Of a stretch of 64,000 nt of DNA, positions 33,781-40,691 are shown piece by piece (positions within the stretch are counted from its first letter, which is position 1; the number at the start of each line of letters is the position of its first letter). This DNA comes from Leptolyngbya sp. BL0902 (GTDB lineage: Bacteria; Cyanobacteriota; Cyanobacteriia; Phormidesmidales; Phormidesmidaceae). The stretch is from assembly GCF_016403105.1 (NCBI RefSeq), contig NZ_CP046156.1, positions 94,484-158,483 on the forward strand, written 5' to 3'. The position numbers and the translations under genes are program-made. Under the pieces are notes generated by a model. It was given only the letters and a program-made list of their open reading frames with translations, did not search any database and was not told where the DNA came from.

Positions 33781-34359
33781 TTAGTCATTCAGGGTGTCCT
33801 CGCTAGGAAGTTGCCAGGGTTGTCCTCCGAGGTCGATAACCTGCTGGCGGAGATGCTCAACCTCCATCCTCAAGAGGTCGGGTTCGGCGTAAGCTTCCCC
33901 CAACAGCGACAGGGCCGATTCGGTCTGTTGCAGGCGTTGGGCTAGGAGGAGGTTACGGTCAGACTCGCTACGCTCAACGCCAAAGGCGGCATCAAAGCGT
34001 CGCTCTAGGGTTTCAGCCATGAGGGCATAGCAGAGGGCGATGGCCTGCTGATTTCCCTTAGAAGCTTCCCAAAGCCAATAGGCGCTGATGACATCCAGGG
34101 GTAGCGCGTTGACCCTAGATTGACCTCTACTCTGATCTATCGAATCAATTGCCACACTGTCGGGCGTATAACCTTTACCCCGTAAGGCTTTGATGCCCTT
34201 TGAGTCTAAAAACCGTCGGGCGTTAATTTCAGGCTTGCCAATGCACTCAGCCGCCTGGGTTTGACTCATCCGATAGCTACCATCGGGCATTTGGAACCCA
34301 TCGACCGATAACGAGCCGATCTGCATCGTGGCGCGTTGGGCCTTGTCTTGGGTGGTCAT
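33781..34359 (-). CDS. regulator-like protein, mosaic pair member 1
   Basis: This 192-aa protein is nearly identical to the 34579 protein over its first ~30 residues (QIGSLSVDGFQMPDGSYRMS) and over a C-terminal block (RRFDAAFGVERSESDRNLLL...LLRMEVEHLRQQ), but different between them. The N-terminal part looks like a small DNA-binding or phage-antirepressor-type domain; the C-terminus is a coiled coil. The start follows the 74-aa gene by 2 nt. The function is unknown. Confidence 0.65.
   Translation of the reverse strand: MTTQDKAQRATMQIGSLSVDGFQMPDGSYRMSQTQAAECIGKPEINARRFLDSKGIKALRGKGYTPDSVAIDSIDQSRGQSRVNALPLDVISAYWLWEASKGNQQAIALCYALMAETLERRFDAAFGVERSESDRNLLLAQRLQQTESALSLLGEAYAEPDLLRMEVEHLRQQVIDLGGQPWQLPSEDTLND
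33848..33987. repeat. 140-bp direct repeat, copy A (3' part of regulator 1)
   Basis: Near-identical in sequence, without gaps, to 34646-34785. It encodes the shared C-terminal coiled-coil block. Confidence 0.85.
34267..34347. repeat. 81-bp direct repeat, copy A (5' part of regulator 1)
   Basis: Matches 35071-35151 with only a few substitutions and encodes the shared N-terminal domain. Repeats at both ends allow gene conversion between the two genes. Confidence 0.8.
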
Positions 34360-34361
34360 GG

Positions 34362-34586
34362 CTACGCCTCCCGTGGCAGTAAGGTTGCTGCCACGCCTAT
34401 CCGCCGCTCAACGTGTTGGGCTTGCATTTTGGCGGTTTTTAGTTGGGTGATGGACACGCTGAGGCTGGCCACCTGGGCGCTGTTGGCTTCGACTGCGACT
34501 GCCGTGCAATCGAGCGACCGGGTGATGATGGCCAATCGGGCTGAAGTGGCCTCAAGGATGGAAAAGGGTGCATTGGGACTAGCCAT
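34362..34586 (-). CDS. hypothetical 74-aa helical protein
   Basis: This is a small Ala/Ser-rich helical protein (SARLAIITRSLDCTAVAVEANSAQVASLS) of coiled-coil character. ATG 34586 overlaps the end of the 34579 gene by 8 nt, and it ends 2 nt before the 33781 gene's ATG, so all are one operon. Confidence 0.55.
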   Translation of the reverse strand: MASPNAPFSILEATSARLAIITRSLDCTAVAVEANSAQVASLSVSITQLKTAKMQAQHVERRIGVAATLLPREA

Positions 34587-35163
34587 CGTTACTGACCTCA
34601 TCAGGACTCCGCCAGGGTTCTAGACCCGCAGCTATCAACTGTTGCCGGAGATGCTCAACCTCCATCCTCAAGAGGTCGGGTTCGGCGTAAGCTTCCCCCA
34701 ACAGCGACAGGGCCGATTCGGTCTGTTGCAGGCGTTGGGCTAGGAGGAGGTTACGGTCAGACTCGCTACGCTCAACGCCAAAGGCCGCGTCAAAACGCCG
34801 TTCTAGGGTTTCAGTGGCTAGAGCAATGCAAAGTTGTAGGGCTTGTTTATTGCCCCGGTGTGATTGCCAATGCCAGTAGGCAATGACCACCTCAATCGGG
34901 ATGGCATTGATCCGAGCTTGGCCTCTACGCTGCTCTGTGTTTTCAACCTCTACTTCAAAAATCTGACCCGTGTAACCCTCTCCCAGTAAGGCTTTGATGG
35001 CTTTTGAACGCAAAAAGTCTGACACGTTCTGTCGTCCTATTCCCACCGCATCAGCCGCACTGGTTTGGCTCATCCGGTAGCTACCATCGGGCATCTGGAA
35101 CCCATCGACCGACAACGAGCCGATCTGCACCGTGGCGCGTTGGGCTTTGTCGTTGGCAGTCAT
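34579..35163 (-). CDS. regulator-like protein, mosaic pair member 2
   Basis: This is a 194-aa paralogue of the 33781 protein. The centre (QNVSDFLRSKAIKALLGEGYTG...INAIPIEVVIAYWHW) aligns in structure but not closely in sequence. The centre probably sets specificity. ATG 35163 overlaps the stop of the RHH gene (ATGA). Confidence 0.65.
   Translation of the reverse strand: MTANDKAQRATVQIGSLSVDGFQMPDGSYRMSQTSAADAVGIGRQNVSDFLRSKAIKALLGEGYTGQIFEVEVENTEQRRGQARINAIPIEVVIAYWHWQSHRGNKQALQLCIALATETLERRFDAAFGVERSESDRNLLLAQRLQQTESALSLLGEAYAEPDLLRMEVEHLRQQLIAAGLEPWRSPDEVSNDG
34646..34785. repeat. 140-bp direct repeat, copy B
   Basis: Partner of 33848-33987, located in the 3' part of regulator 2. Confidence 0.85.
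35071..35151. repeat. 81-bp direct repeat, copy B
   Basis: Partner of 34267-34347, located in the 5' part of regulator 2. Confidence 0.8.
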
Positions 35164-35348
35164 TTTGTGGTGCCCTCCAAGGTCTTAAATTCACCGCTGG
35201 CTTTAGCTTGCCTGAGGCCAAGTTCAATGAGGAATGCGGCTAGGTTGGCAGTAGGGCGTCCCTGATACTCAGCCCACGCTTCAAGGTCAGCGGCAACAGT
35301 ATCAGGCAGTGTCACCAGAACTCGTTTTGACACAGGTTTTTGGCTCAT
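35160..35348 (-). CDS. CopG/RHH-like small protein
   Basis: This 62-aa protein has SKRVLVTLPDTVAADLEAWAEYQGRPTANLAAFLIELGL, a ribbon-helix-helix layout (strand, then two helices). It is probably the autoregulator of the downstream regulator operon. ATG 35348 is preferred over a longer reading. Promoter-proximal palindromes lie upstream. Confidence 0.68.
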   Translation of the reverse strand: MSQKPVSKRVLVTLPDTVAADLEAWAEYQGRPTANLAAFLIELGLRQAKASGEFKTLEGTTK

Positions 35349-35461
35349 TGAGTACGCCTCAATAGTACGCATTCCAAGTGACTCCTAAACAAACGACATC
35401 TTTATATGCCTGAAGTATATCCTAAAGATACTAATTTATATCTTAAATATGTTATAACTGC

Positions 35462-35475
35462 GTTCAGCAGTGAAC
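35462..35475. promoter_or_regulatory. inverted repeat GTTCA/TGAAC
   Basis: The dyad GTTCA-GCAG-TGAAC lies in the AT-rich gap between divergent genes 35348 and 35586, related to the stronger dyad at 35544. Confidence 0.45.
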
Positions 35476-35543
35476 AGTCCATAGAACGTGCCTTGTGGGC
35501 CACTGCTGATTCACCAAGGGCACAGACCCCTAGTTTTTATCAG

Positions 35544-35561
35544 CCGTTCAGCCGTGAACGG
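35544..35561. promoter_or_regulatory. inverted repeat CCGTTCA/TGAACGG
   Basis: Seven-bp arms around GCCG, sharing the GTTCA...TGAAC core with the site 82 bp upstream. Two related dyads in a divergent promoter suggest a common repressor, perhaps the RHH protein. Confidence 0.5.
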
Positions 35562-35585
35562 GTTTTGTTCAGACGAGGTTCTCAA

Positions 35586-36191
35586 ATGGTTGAAAACATC
35601 TCTCTCTCCAGTTTTTGCAGGACTTATGAGCTTTCTAAAGGCAGTGTTCACAAGTTCCTCAAGGCCGAGGGATTCGATACCAGCAATGGGCTAACGCCTG
35701 ACATGGTGAGGGCCGCAAGCGCTTACTTCTTGGATACTCCCCAACAGGCCGCAGCCGCAGCGATGGAGGCCGAGATTGTGCCCGCCAACTTCTTCCAGAG
35801 CAGCGAACTAAAGGCGACCGACTACCGAGAAGCCCGGTTGCCAGAGGGGTTTGACCCTGCCGCGATGGTCAAATTCTTTGATGGCGTAGCGGGACAGGCG
35901 ACCGATACTAGCGCCCTGGTTAGCGTGGCCCAGATGGCAATCCAGGCGGCGGACGTGGCGATGCAAAGCAAGATTGCCCAGCAGCGAGACGTCTTGAGCC
36001 AAGCCGAAAAAGACCAGGCCACCCTAGACCGGATGTTGGCCGAGGCCAAGGTCAAGCTCCAGATCAGCGCGATGGAAAGCAAACTTCTGACCGAGCGGCA
36101 AACCACGGCGACCCGAGTTACCGAAGCGCGTTTCCAGGAGTTGATGGGTATGGGAAAGCCGCAACAGCCTGCCGAAAACCCTCATCTGTAG
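35586..36191 (+). CDS. HTH-like protein with coiled coil
   Basis: This 201-aa protein starts at ATG 35586, chosen because GAGG stands 7 nt upstream. Residues 1-50 resemble a helix-turn-helix (LSSFCRTYELSKGSVHKFLKAEGF). Residues about 105-190 are a long Gln/Ala-rich coiled coil. The -1 frame after residue 197 encodes a short hydrophobic helix ending at TGA 36247. It is first of the plus-strand transfer-like run. Confidence 0.6.
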   Translation: MVENISLSSFCRTYELSKGSVHKFLKAEGFDTSNGLTPDMVRAASAYFLDTPQQAAAAAMEAEIVPANFFQSSELKATDYREARLPEGFDPAAMVKFFDGVAGQATDTSALVSVAQMAIQAADVAMQSKIAQQRDVLSQAEKDQATLDRMLAEAKVKLQISAMESKLLTERQTTATRVTEARFQELMGMGKPQQPAENPHL

Positions 36192-36257
36192 GGGTTTATA
36201 TTGCCCTTGCCCTCGCCGGGATGTTGCTGGCGCTGTTGTTATTTTGAGACTTGAGCC

Positions 36258-36458
36258 ATGACCCTGAATCGGTTTGAAACCTTCGACCTAGATGAACCCC
36301 TGCCCATCGTTGTGCTTGTGATCCCGGCCCGTGAGCCCTTTGTGATTCGAGGCCACCTCACCCCTACTGAGGCTGAGATTGCCCGCCGCCTTGCCCCTAA
36401 CCCCCAGGGCTATCGGCATCCCACCGAGGGCTGGGTTTCTGAGGGGTGGCCCGCATGA
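36258..36458 (+). CDS. hypothetical 66-aa protein
   Basis: This small soluble protein has LPIVVLVIPAREPFVIRGHLTPTEAEIARRL (strand-strand-helix). It is the first of seven tiny genes packed end to end. Its stop overlaps the next start (ATGA). No family is recognised. Confidence 0.55.
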   Translation: MTLNRFETFDLDEPLPIVVLVIPAREPFVIRGHLTPTEAEIARRLAPNPQGYRHPTEGWVSEGWPA

Positions 36459-36616
36459 GCCTTCAAGACGACCTTCGTGAATGTTACGAACAGGCCCAAA
36501 TCTTTGGTCTTTGGTACTGGGAGGCTGGGGACTATTGCAGCGAGGACGGTTTTGAGGCCGAGTGCTACGCCGACTTTGAACAGTTCATCGCCACGCTGGA
36601 GGATGAGTCACGATGA
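36455..36616 (+). CDS. hypothetical 53-aa acidic protein
   Basis: Starts MSLQDDLRECYEQAQ and is rich in Asp, Glu, Tyr and Trp. ATGA overlaps at both ends (36455-36458 and 36613-36616) show translational coupling with its neighbours. The acidity suggests a DNA mimic or a small adaptor, but this is not demonstrable. Confidence 0.55.
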   Translation: MSLQDDLRECYEQAQIFGLWYWEAGDYCSEDGFEAECYADFEQFIATLEDESR

Positions 36617-36807
36617 CTGACCTCACCCTAGAGCAAGTCTTTTGCCAATGCCTGGAGGTGGCTGAAGCCCAGGGCGAACTCACAGAACATGACCTCGAAC
36701 GACTGCGCGGCCTGCTGCGAACGGGGGTTGATACCTGCGAGATCGACAGCGAACTTGCGCCCTGGTTTGCCGAACGAATCAATGCCTTAGACCCCAGCCA
36801 CGGATAG
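36613..36807 (+). CDS. hypothetical 64-aa acidic helical protein
   Basis: Sequence such as EQVFCQCLEVAEAQGELTEHDLERL indicates a helical bundle. It is coupled to the preceding gene by ATGA. No family is recognised. Confidence 0.55.
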   Translation: MTDLTLEQVFCQCLEVAEAQGELTEHDLERLRGLLRTGVDTCEIDSELAPWFAERINALDPSHG

Positions 36808-36817
36808 GAACTTTGCC

Positions 36818-37039
36818 ATGCAACATGTCACCGTCACCACCTATCTACAAGGCCGCACTCCTAAGGGCGCGTTAACGGAACCTGAGGGCTACGAGGAATT
36901 TGAACTGACTCGCGCCCATCCCTTTGCGCCCTGGGAGTGCCTAGGATACGCCTTTACCCTGTACCCGATTCATCCCGGCCAGACCTACCAGCTTTGGGAG
37001 TCCCTCGTCCGCACCGTTTGCTGTAGTTCCGTGTACTAG
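36818..37039 (+). CDS. hypothetical 73-aa protein
   Basis: Beta-rich with many Tyr and Thr (VTVTTYLQGRTPKG...YAFTLYPIHPG) and a Cys pair near the end (VCCSSVY). It lies 10 nt after the preceding stop. No family is recognised. Confidence 0.5.
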   Translation: MQHVTVTTYLQGRTPKGALTEPEGYEEFELTRAHPFAPWECLGYAFTLYPIHPGQTYQLWESLVRTVCCSSVY

Positions 37040-37048
37040 GAAAGTGTC

Positions 37049-37222
37049 ATGCCCATCCCGCAGTTTCCGATAGGGGCCACCTGCACCGTCCAGACGGGCT
37101 ACGGCCCCCACACCGGAGCCATCACCAGTTTCCGCTGGGATTCTGAGTCCGGCACTTGGTATTACCGCCTGAGTGGCCTTGCCTCATTAGAGTTCGCTGA
37201 GCACCGCCTCGCCAAGAATTAG
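37049..37222 (+). CDS. hypothetical 57-aa SH3-like protein
   Basis: Reads PIGATCTVQTGYGPHTGAITSF and WYYRLSGLA, a spacing of small strands typical of SH3-like or KOW-type mini-domains. No domain search was possible. It starts 9 nt after the previous stop. Confidence 0.5.
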   Translation: MPIPQFPIGATCTVQTGYGPHTGAITSFRWDSESGTWYYRLSGLASLEFAEHRLAKN

Positions 37223-37234
37223 GAGCTTTTAGTC

Positions 37235-37408
37235 ATGACTACCACCAACCCCAAAACCTGCCTTGATTGCTGCCAATTTTCTGACGATGGCCCCGACGGG
37301 TTTTGCCGCCTAGCGAATCATCCCGCCGTGATTGAGTATTGCCGCAACGCCCACAACTTCATCGATGCCGACATGAGCCGCTGCCCTGGCTTTGTGGAGG
37401 ACGTGTGA
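37235..37408 (+). CDS. hypothetical 57-aa cysteine-rich protein
   Basis: Six cysteines are arranged CLDCC, FCRL, EYCRN and SRCPGF, compatible with one small zinc or iron-sulfur site. AGGAG precedes ATG 37235. It is followed without a gap by the next gene. Confidence 0.55.
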   Translation: MTTTNPKTCLDCCQFSDDGPDGFCRLANHPAVIEYCRNAHNFIDADMSRCPGFVEDV

Positions 37409-37566
37409 TGACGCGCCAATTCCTCGAAGCCCTCGCTTGGCTGCAACGGCTGGGGGAGGATACCGACGAATTTTGGATAGCCCGTGCCCTAGAACGCTAC
37501 GGGATTGAGCCGACCGAAGACAACATCGACAACCTCAGAATGCTGGCCACTGCCCAGCGCTACTAA
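37408..37566 (+). CDS. hypothetical 52-aa helical protein
   Basis: MTRQFLEALAWLQRLGEDTDEFWIARALERYGI and a short helical end. Its ATG shares one base with the preceding TGA (TGATG), so it is coupled. No family is recognised. Confidence 0.5.
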   Translation: MTRQFLEALAWLQRLGEDTDEFWIARALERYGIEPTEDNIDNLRMLATAQRY

Positions 37567-37580
37567 CAGGATGCACCGCC

Positions 37581-38240
37581 ATGAACGTACCGCCCCCTGT
37601 CTCGCTGAACTATCGCACTGAACGCCTTGAAACCGCCCCCGAAGGCCCGATTCAGAATATCCACCTTGTCCCCTTGCCGTGGTGGCAGAATCGTCGTTAC
37701 TGGGCGGTGGGTGGCCTGTCTGTCGTAGCTGTGGCCGGAGTGGTGGTTGCCTTGGCCCAATCAGCCAGAGTCGGTACTGAGGGCATCTACCAAAGCCAGA
37801 CCCCAGGCCCTAACGTGGATAACGTCCTCGCGGCTGGCCAGTCCAGGATGGAGGGCAACTACCACGATTCCCGGATGGTGCTGGAGGACGTTGCCCGCTC
37901 AGTGCTAGAGAATGAAGCCTATCGGTTTCGCACCGAAGCGGAACGGGCTGTGCGACTCTCTACGGATTCTTGCTACCAACAACAACTCATCTGTCCTCTA
38001 AACCGTTACCAACGAGATGCCCAAGCTCAACTCGACCTGGCCAAGAGCGAACGAGACTGGGGCCGAGCCCAGGCGGCCTTGTTTCGAGTCAATGCGGTGG
38101 AGTTGGCCCGGTCGTTGCCAGCATTGCCCCAAGACCCACCGATGAACTTGGCCGTCATCGCCATCGAGAACATCGCCCAACACCATGAACGACTGCACAG
38201 CCTATCGCAGGAGGTGAAGGCCCATGAGATTCGTCGCTAA
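37581..38240 (+). CDS. single-pass membrane protein (transfer module)
   Basis: This 219-aa protein has a TM helix at about 41-60 (YWAVGGLSVVAVAGVVVALA) after a Pro-rich N-terminus. The rest is a soluble helical domain with a CYQQQLIC cysteine pair. Its last codons overlap the next gene, a small membrane protein. Position before a DNA-pump ATPase suggests a coupling or scaffold role. Confidence 0.6.
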   Translation: MNVPPPVSLNYRTERLETAPEGPIQNIHLVPLPWWQNRRYWAVGGLSVVAVAGVVVALAQSARVGTEGIYQSQTPGPNVDNVLAAGQSRMEGNYHDSRMVLEDVARSVLENEAYRFRTEAERAVRLSTDSCYQQQLICPLNRYQRDAQAQLDLAKSERDWGRAQAALFRVNAVELARSLPALPQDPPMNLAVIAIENIAQHHERLHSLSQEVKAHEIRR

Positions 38241-38466
38241 CCTAGTCTGCCTGGTACTCGCTCTGCTAAACCAACAGAGCCCCGAAACCCTCCTCGCCGC
38301 TGCTGTGGTGGTGCCCCTAACCGGGTTTGTGGGTTTGGCCCTAATCAAGGTGTTGAGCCATATCATCCCCCTACTGGCAGTGCTGCTGCTGGCCTGGGGG
38401 GCGCTGCTGCTGAGTTTGGCTGTGGTGAAGTTTGCCCAGCGGTTGCTGTGGAGGTTCATCCGATGA
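38224..38466 (+). CDS. small hydrophobic membrane protein
   Basis: This 80-aa protein is almost wholly hydrophobic, with two or three TM helices (VANLVCLVLALL; LLAAAVVVPLTGFVGLALI; IIPLLAVLLLAWGALLLSL). It overlaps both neighbours. It resembles small membrane subunits of transfer complexes in size only. Confidence 0.6.
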   Translation: MRFVANLVCLVLALLNQQSPETLLAAAVVVPLTGFVGLALIKVLSHIIPLLAVLLLAWGALLLSLAVVKFAQRLLWRFIR

Positions 38467-39758
38467 CACTTGACGGTAACGCCCTACTCTATACCGCCCT
38501 TGGAAGTGCGGCGTTGGGCGTGTTTTGTGGGGTGCAGCGTCCAGCCTCGAATCTCACCCCTGCTGATTTAGAAACCTTTGCTAACGGGGGGCAGATCGAG
38601 TACCGGGTGACGAATCCCTACCTGCCCTTGGCGTTGGTGTTGGGGCTCACCTCGGTGGGGTCTGGCCTAGCTTGGGCCATGAAAGGGCAAGCGCCTGCGG
38701 TGGCCATTCGACAGACCGTGCCTGCTCCGGTTGCCCCTGCCTGGGACGGGCAAGTTCCGATGCCCACCGGAAGTCAACCCGACCGCTACCGAGTCGGTAA
38801 TCCTGCCGCTATCCTGGCCCAACGCCTCAGACCCACCCTCATTAGCGCCAACCCCAGGGTGGGGAAAGGGGTCACGATTGCCCATGCCTACCGCCAAGCC
38901 CAGGCTAAGGGGGCGGCAGTGTGGGTGATTCAGCCCAAGTATCATCCCAAGGAACGGGGCTATTGGGCCGATGCCGATAACGTCCTGGGGTTCATGGCCG
39001 ATGAACTCGAAACCAAGGAAGCTATCGAGGCCACGCAGGAACAGATGCAGGACTTTATCTTTGCGTGGCGACAAATCCCGCAGCGGCCCAAGGTCTTGAT
39101 CATTGACGAACTGGCCATGCTCAAGGTGACGTTCAAGACCTGGTATGAGGCGTTCCTCAAGCCTCAACTCGTCATGGAGTTGTCCTCAGGCGAGACGGAC
39201 GACCGGGCGCTGTGGGCCATGACCCAATCCAGCCTCGTCGGGGATATTGGAGTGAGTGGTGGGATGCGCTCAACCTTCGACCTGCTGACCTTGCAGACTC
39301 CCACCAGCCAGGGGCACCTGGAATCTTTGCGGGCCTCGGATAAGACCATCCCGGCCATCGATGACCCTGCCATCTTCGAGCGCTCATTCAGCCCCAAAGG
39401 TGCCGTCTTCTACCACAGTGCCCTGGACGAGTGGTTGCCGATGGTGGCTTATGAAGTGCCGAAACTCGAACCCGAAGAACTGGGTTATGCCCATCGAACT
39501 CAGCCTGAACATCCCCCAACCGCAGACCACACGGGAGCTGTAGCCTTACCCCAAACGCCCGTTAGCGAGTTCGTCGAGGGTCAAAATACCCCCGATTTGG
39601 CCCTGATCTTGGCTGTAACCAATGCCCTGCACCAGGGGATGCCTCGTAGCCAAATCATCAAGGATGTGTTGGGCTACAAAGGCCAGCGCTACCAGCAGGG
39701 GGCTGAACTGTACGACCGCATCAAATCCATCATCGAGGAGAACTCCACTCATGAATAA
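38463..39758 (+). CDS. P-loop ATPase, coupling-protein/DNA-pump-like
   Basis: This 431-aa protein has two N-terminal hydrophobic segments (about 9-25 and 55-75), then a RecA-type ATPase with SANPRVGKG (Walker A variant) and VLIIDELAML (Walker B). Membrane-anchored ATPases of this plan act as type IV coupling proteins or HerA/FtsK-like pumps. ATG 38463 has GGAGG 8 nt upstream and an ATGA overlap with the previous stop. It is the best candidate motor for transfer with the relaxase encoded at 16.4-17.5 kb. Confidence 0.68.
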   Translation: MTLDGNALLYTALGSAALGVFCGVQRPASNLTPADLETFANGGQIEYRVTNPYLPLALVLGLTSVGSGLAWAMKGQAPAVAIRQTVPAPVAPAWDGQVPMPTGSQPDRYRVGNPAAILAQRLRPTLISANPRVGKGVTIAHAYRQAQAKGAAVWVIQPKYHPKERGYWADADNVLGFMADELETKEAIEATQEQMQDFIFAWRQIPQRPKVLIIDELAMLKVTFKTWYEAFLKPQLVMELSSGETDDRALWAMTQSSLVGDIGVSGGMRSTFDLLTLQTPTSQGHLESLRASDKTIPAIDDPAIFERSFSPKGAVFYHSALDEWLPMVAYEVPKLEPEELGYAHRTQPEHPPTADHTGAVALPQTPVSEFVEGQNTPDLALILAVTNALHQGMPRSQIIKDVLGYKGQRYQQGAELYDRIKSIIEENSTHE

Positions 39759-40287
39759 GCCCGCATCGTCTGCCATTACCCCCGCCCGTAGCCCTCAGAC
39801 CATGGATGCCCAAGTGATTGACATTACGCCTAGCCCGGTAGGGCGCAGCTCTATCCAGCTTGCCCCTCGCAATACGATGCAGTCCAACATCCAGGACGGG
39901 GGCTGGTTTGATGCGACCCAAGGTAAGCGCAAGCCCGTGTTTGTGATTACGCCTGCCACCGACCCCTGGAGCATCTTTCCAGTGTTGCGCTCTGGCCTAA
40001 GCTGCCTACGGAACTATCCCCTGCAAACGATGGGCGGTGCCTTCATCTCGGTGTGGGGTGGGCTGTTTGTGTTGGCGGCTGGACTCAACATCCTGCAAGG
40101 CAACGCCGTCAAAGCCAATGGCGACATCTGGAATCCGGTCGTCGCGGGCACCAACTTCGGGGCGATGTTGGTGGTGCCGACTCAGAGCATTGCTGGAAGC
40201 GCTCACAAGGTGCTGACCGGGGAAGAACGCATCGGTCAACCCATCGAAGTGCGGCCCTACACCCGTGCGGTGAAGGTTGCAGAATGA
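39751..40287 (+). CDS. membrane protein of transfer module
   Basis: This 178-aa protein has a Ser/Pro-rich N-terminus followed by a hydrophobic region (about 95-150) with one or two TM helices (GGAFISVWGGLFVLAAGLNIL; FGAMLVVPTQSIAGS). It overlaps the ATPase gene by 8 nt. No family is recognised. Confidence 0.55.
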   Translation: MNKPASSAITPARSPQTMDAQVIDITPSPVGRSSIQLAPRNTMQSNIQDGGWFDATQGKRKPVFVITPATDPWSIFPVLRSGLSCLRNYPLQTMGGAFISVWGGLFVLAAGLNILQGNAVKANGDIWNPVVAGTNFGAMLVVPTQSIAGSAHKVLTGEERIGQPIEVRPYTRAVKVAE

Positions 40288-40691
40288 GAACCCGCCACCT
40301 CGCCATCCTCGCCTTGGCTGTAGCAGGGATAGCCTTTTTGGATTTGCTAGAGCCAGGGCGGGGCAAGCTCTGGAATCCTATTCACCATGGTCGTAACGCC
40401 TTCAATGCTTACCGAGATAGGGCCGACCGTGACGCTCGCCGGGTGGCCACCGATGACCCTAGGTTGGCAGGATGCACCGACGTGAATCCCAATTCGTTCA
40501 ACCTTGATGCGGCTTTGGGCGACCTACGACGGGCCTTAGTAGGTGAGTCCGAAGTCATTACGCTGGTTGCCCTGGGTACTCCGGCCTGTGCCCTAGGGGA
40601 AGGGGGGTACCGCTGGCTACTGACCAATGGGTTAGCCATTGACATCACTGTACAGGAAGGAACCGTAACTCGTGCAGAACTCCAACGTTAG
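40284..40691 (+). CDS. exported hypothetical protein
   Basis: This 135-aa protein has an N-terminal signal or anchor (LAILALAVAGIAFLDLL) and a soluble domain with two Cys (AGCTD and TPACALG) that could form a disulfide. It couples with the preceding gene by ATGA and overlaps the peptidase gene by 20 nt. Confidence 0.6.
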   Translation: MRTRHLAILALAVAGIAFLDLLEPGRGKLWNPIHHGRNAFNAYRDRADRDARRVATDDPRLAGCTDVNPNSFNLDAALGDLRRALVGESEVITLVALGTPACALGEGGYRWLLTNGLAIDITVQEGTVTRAELQR

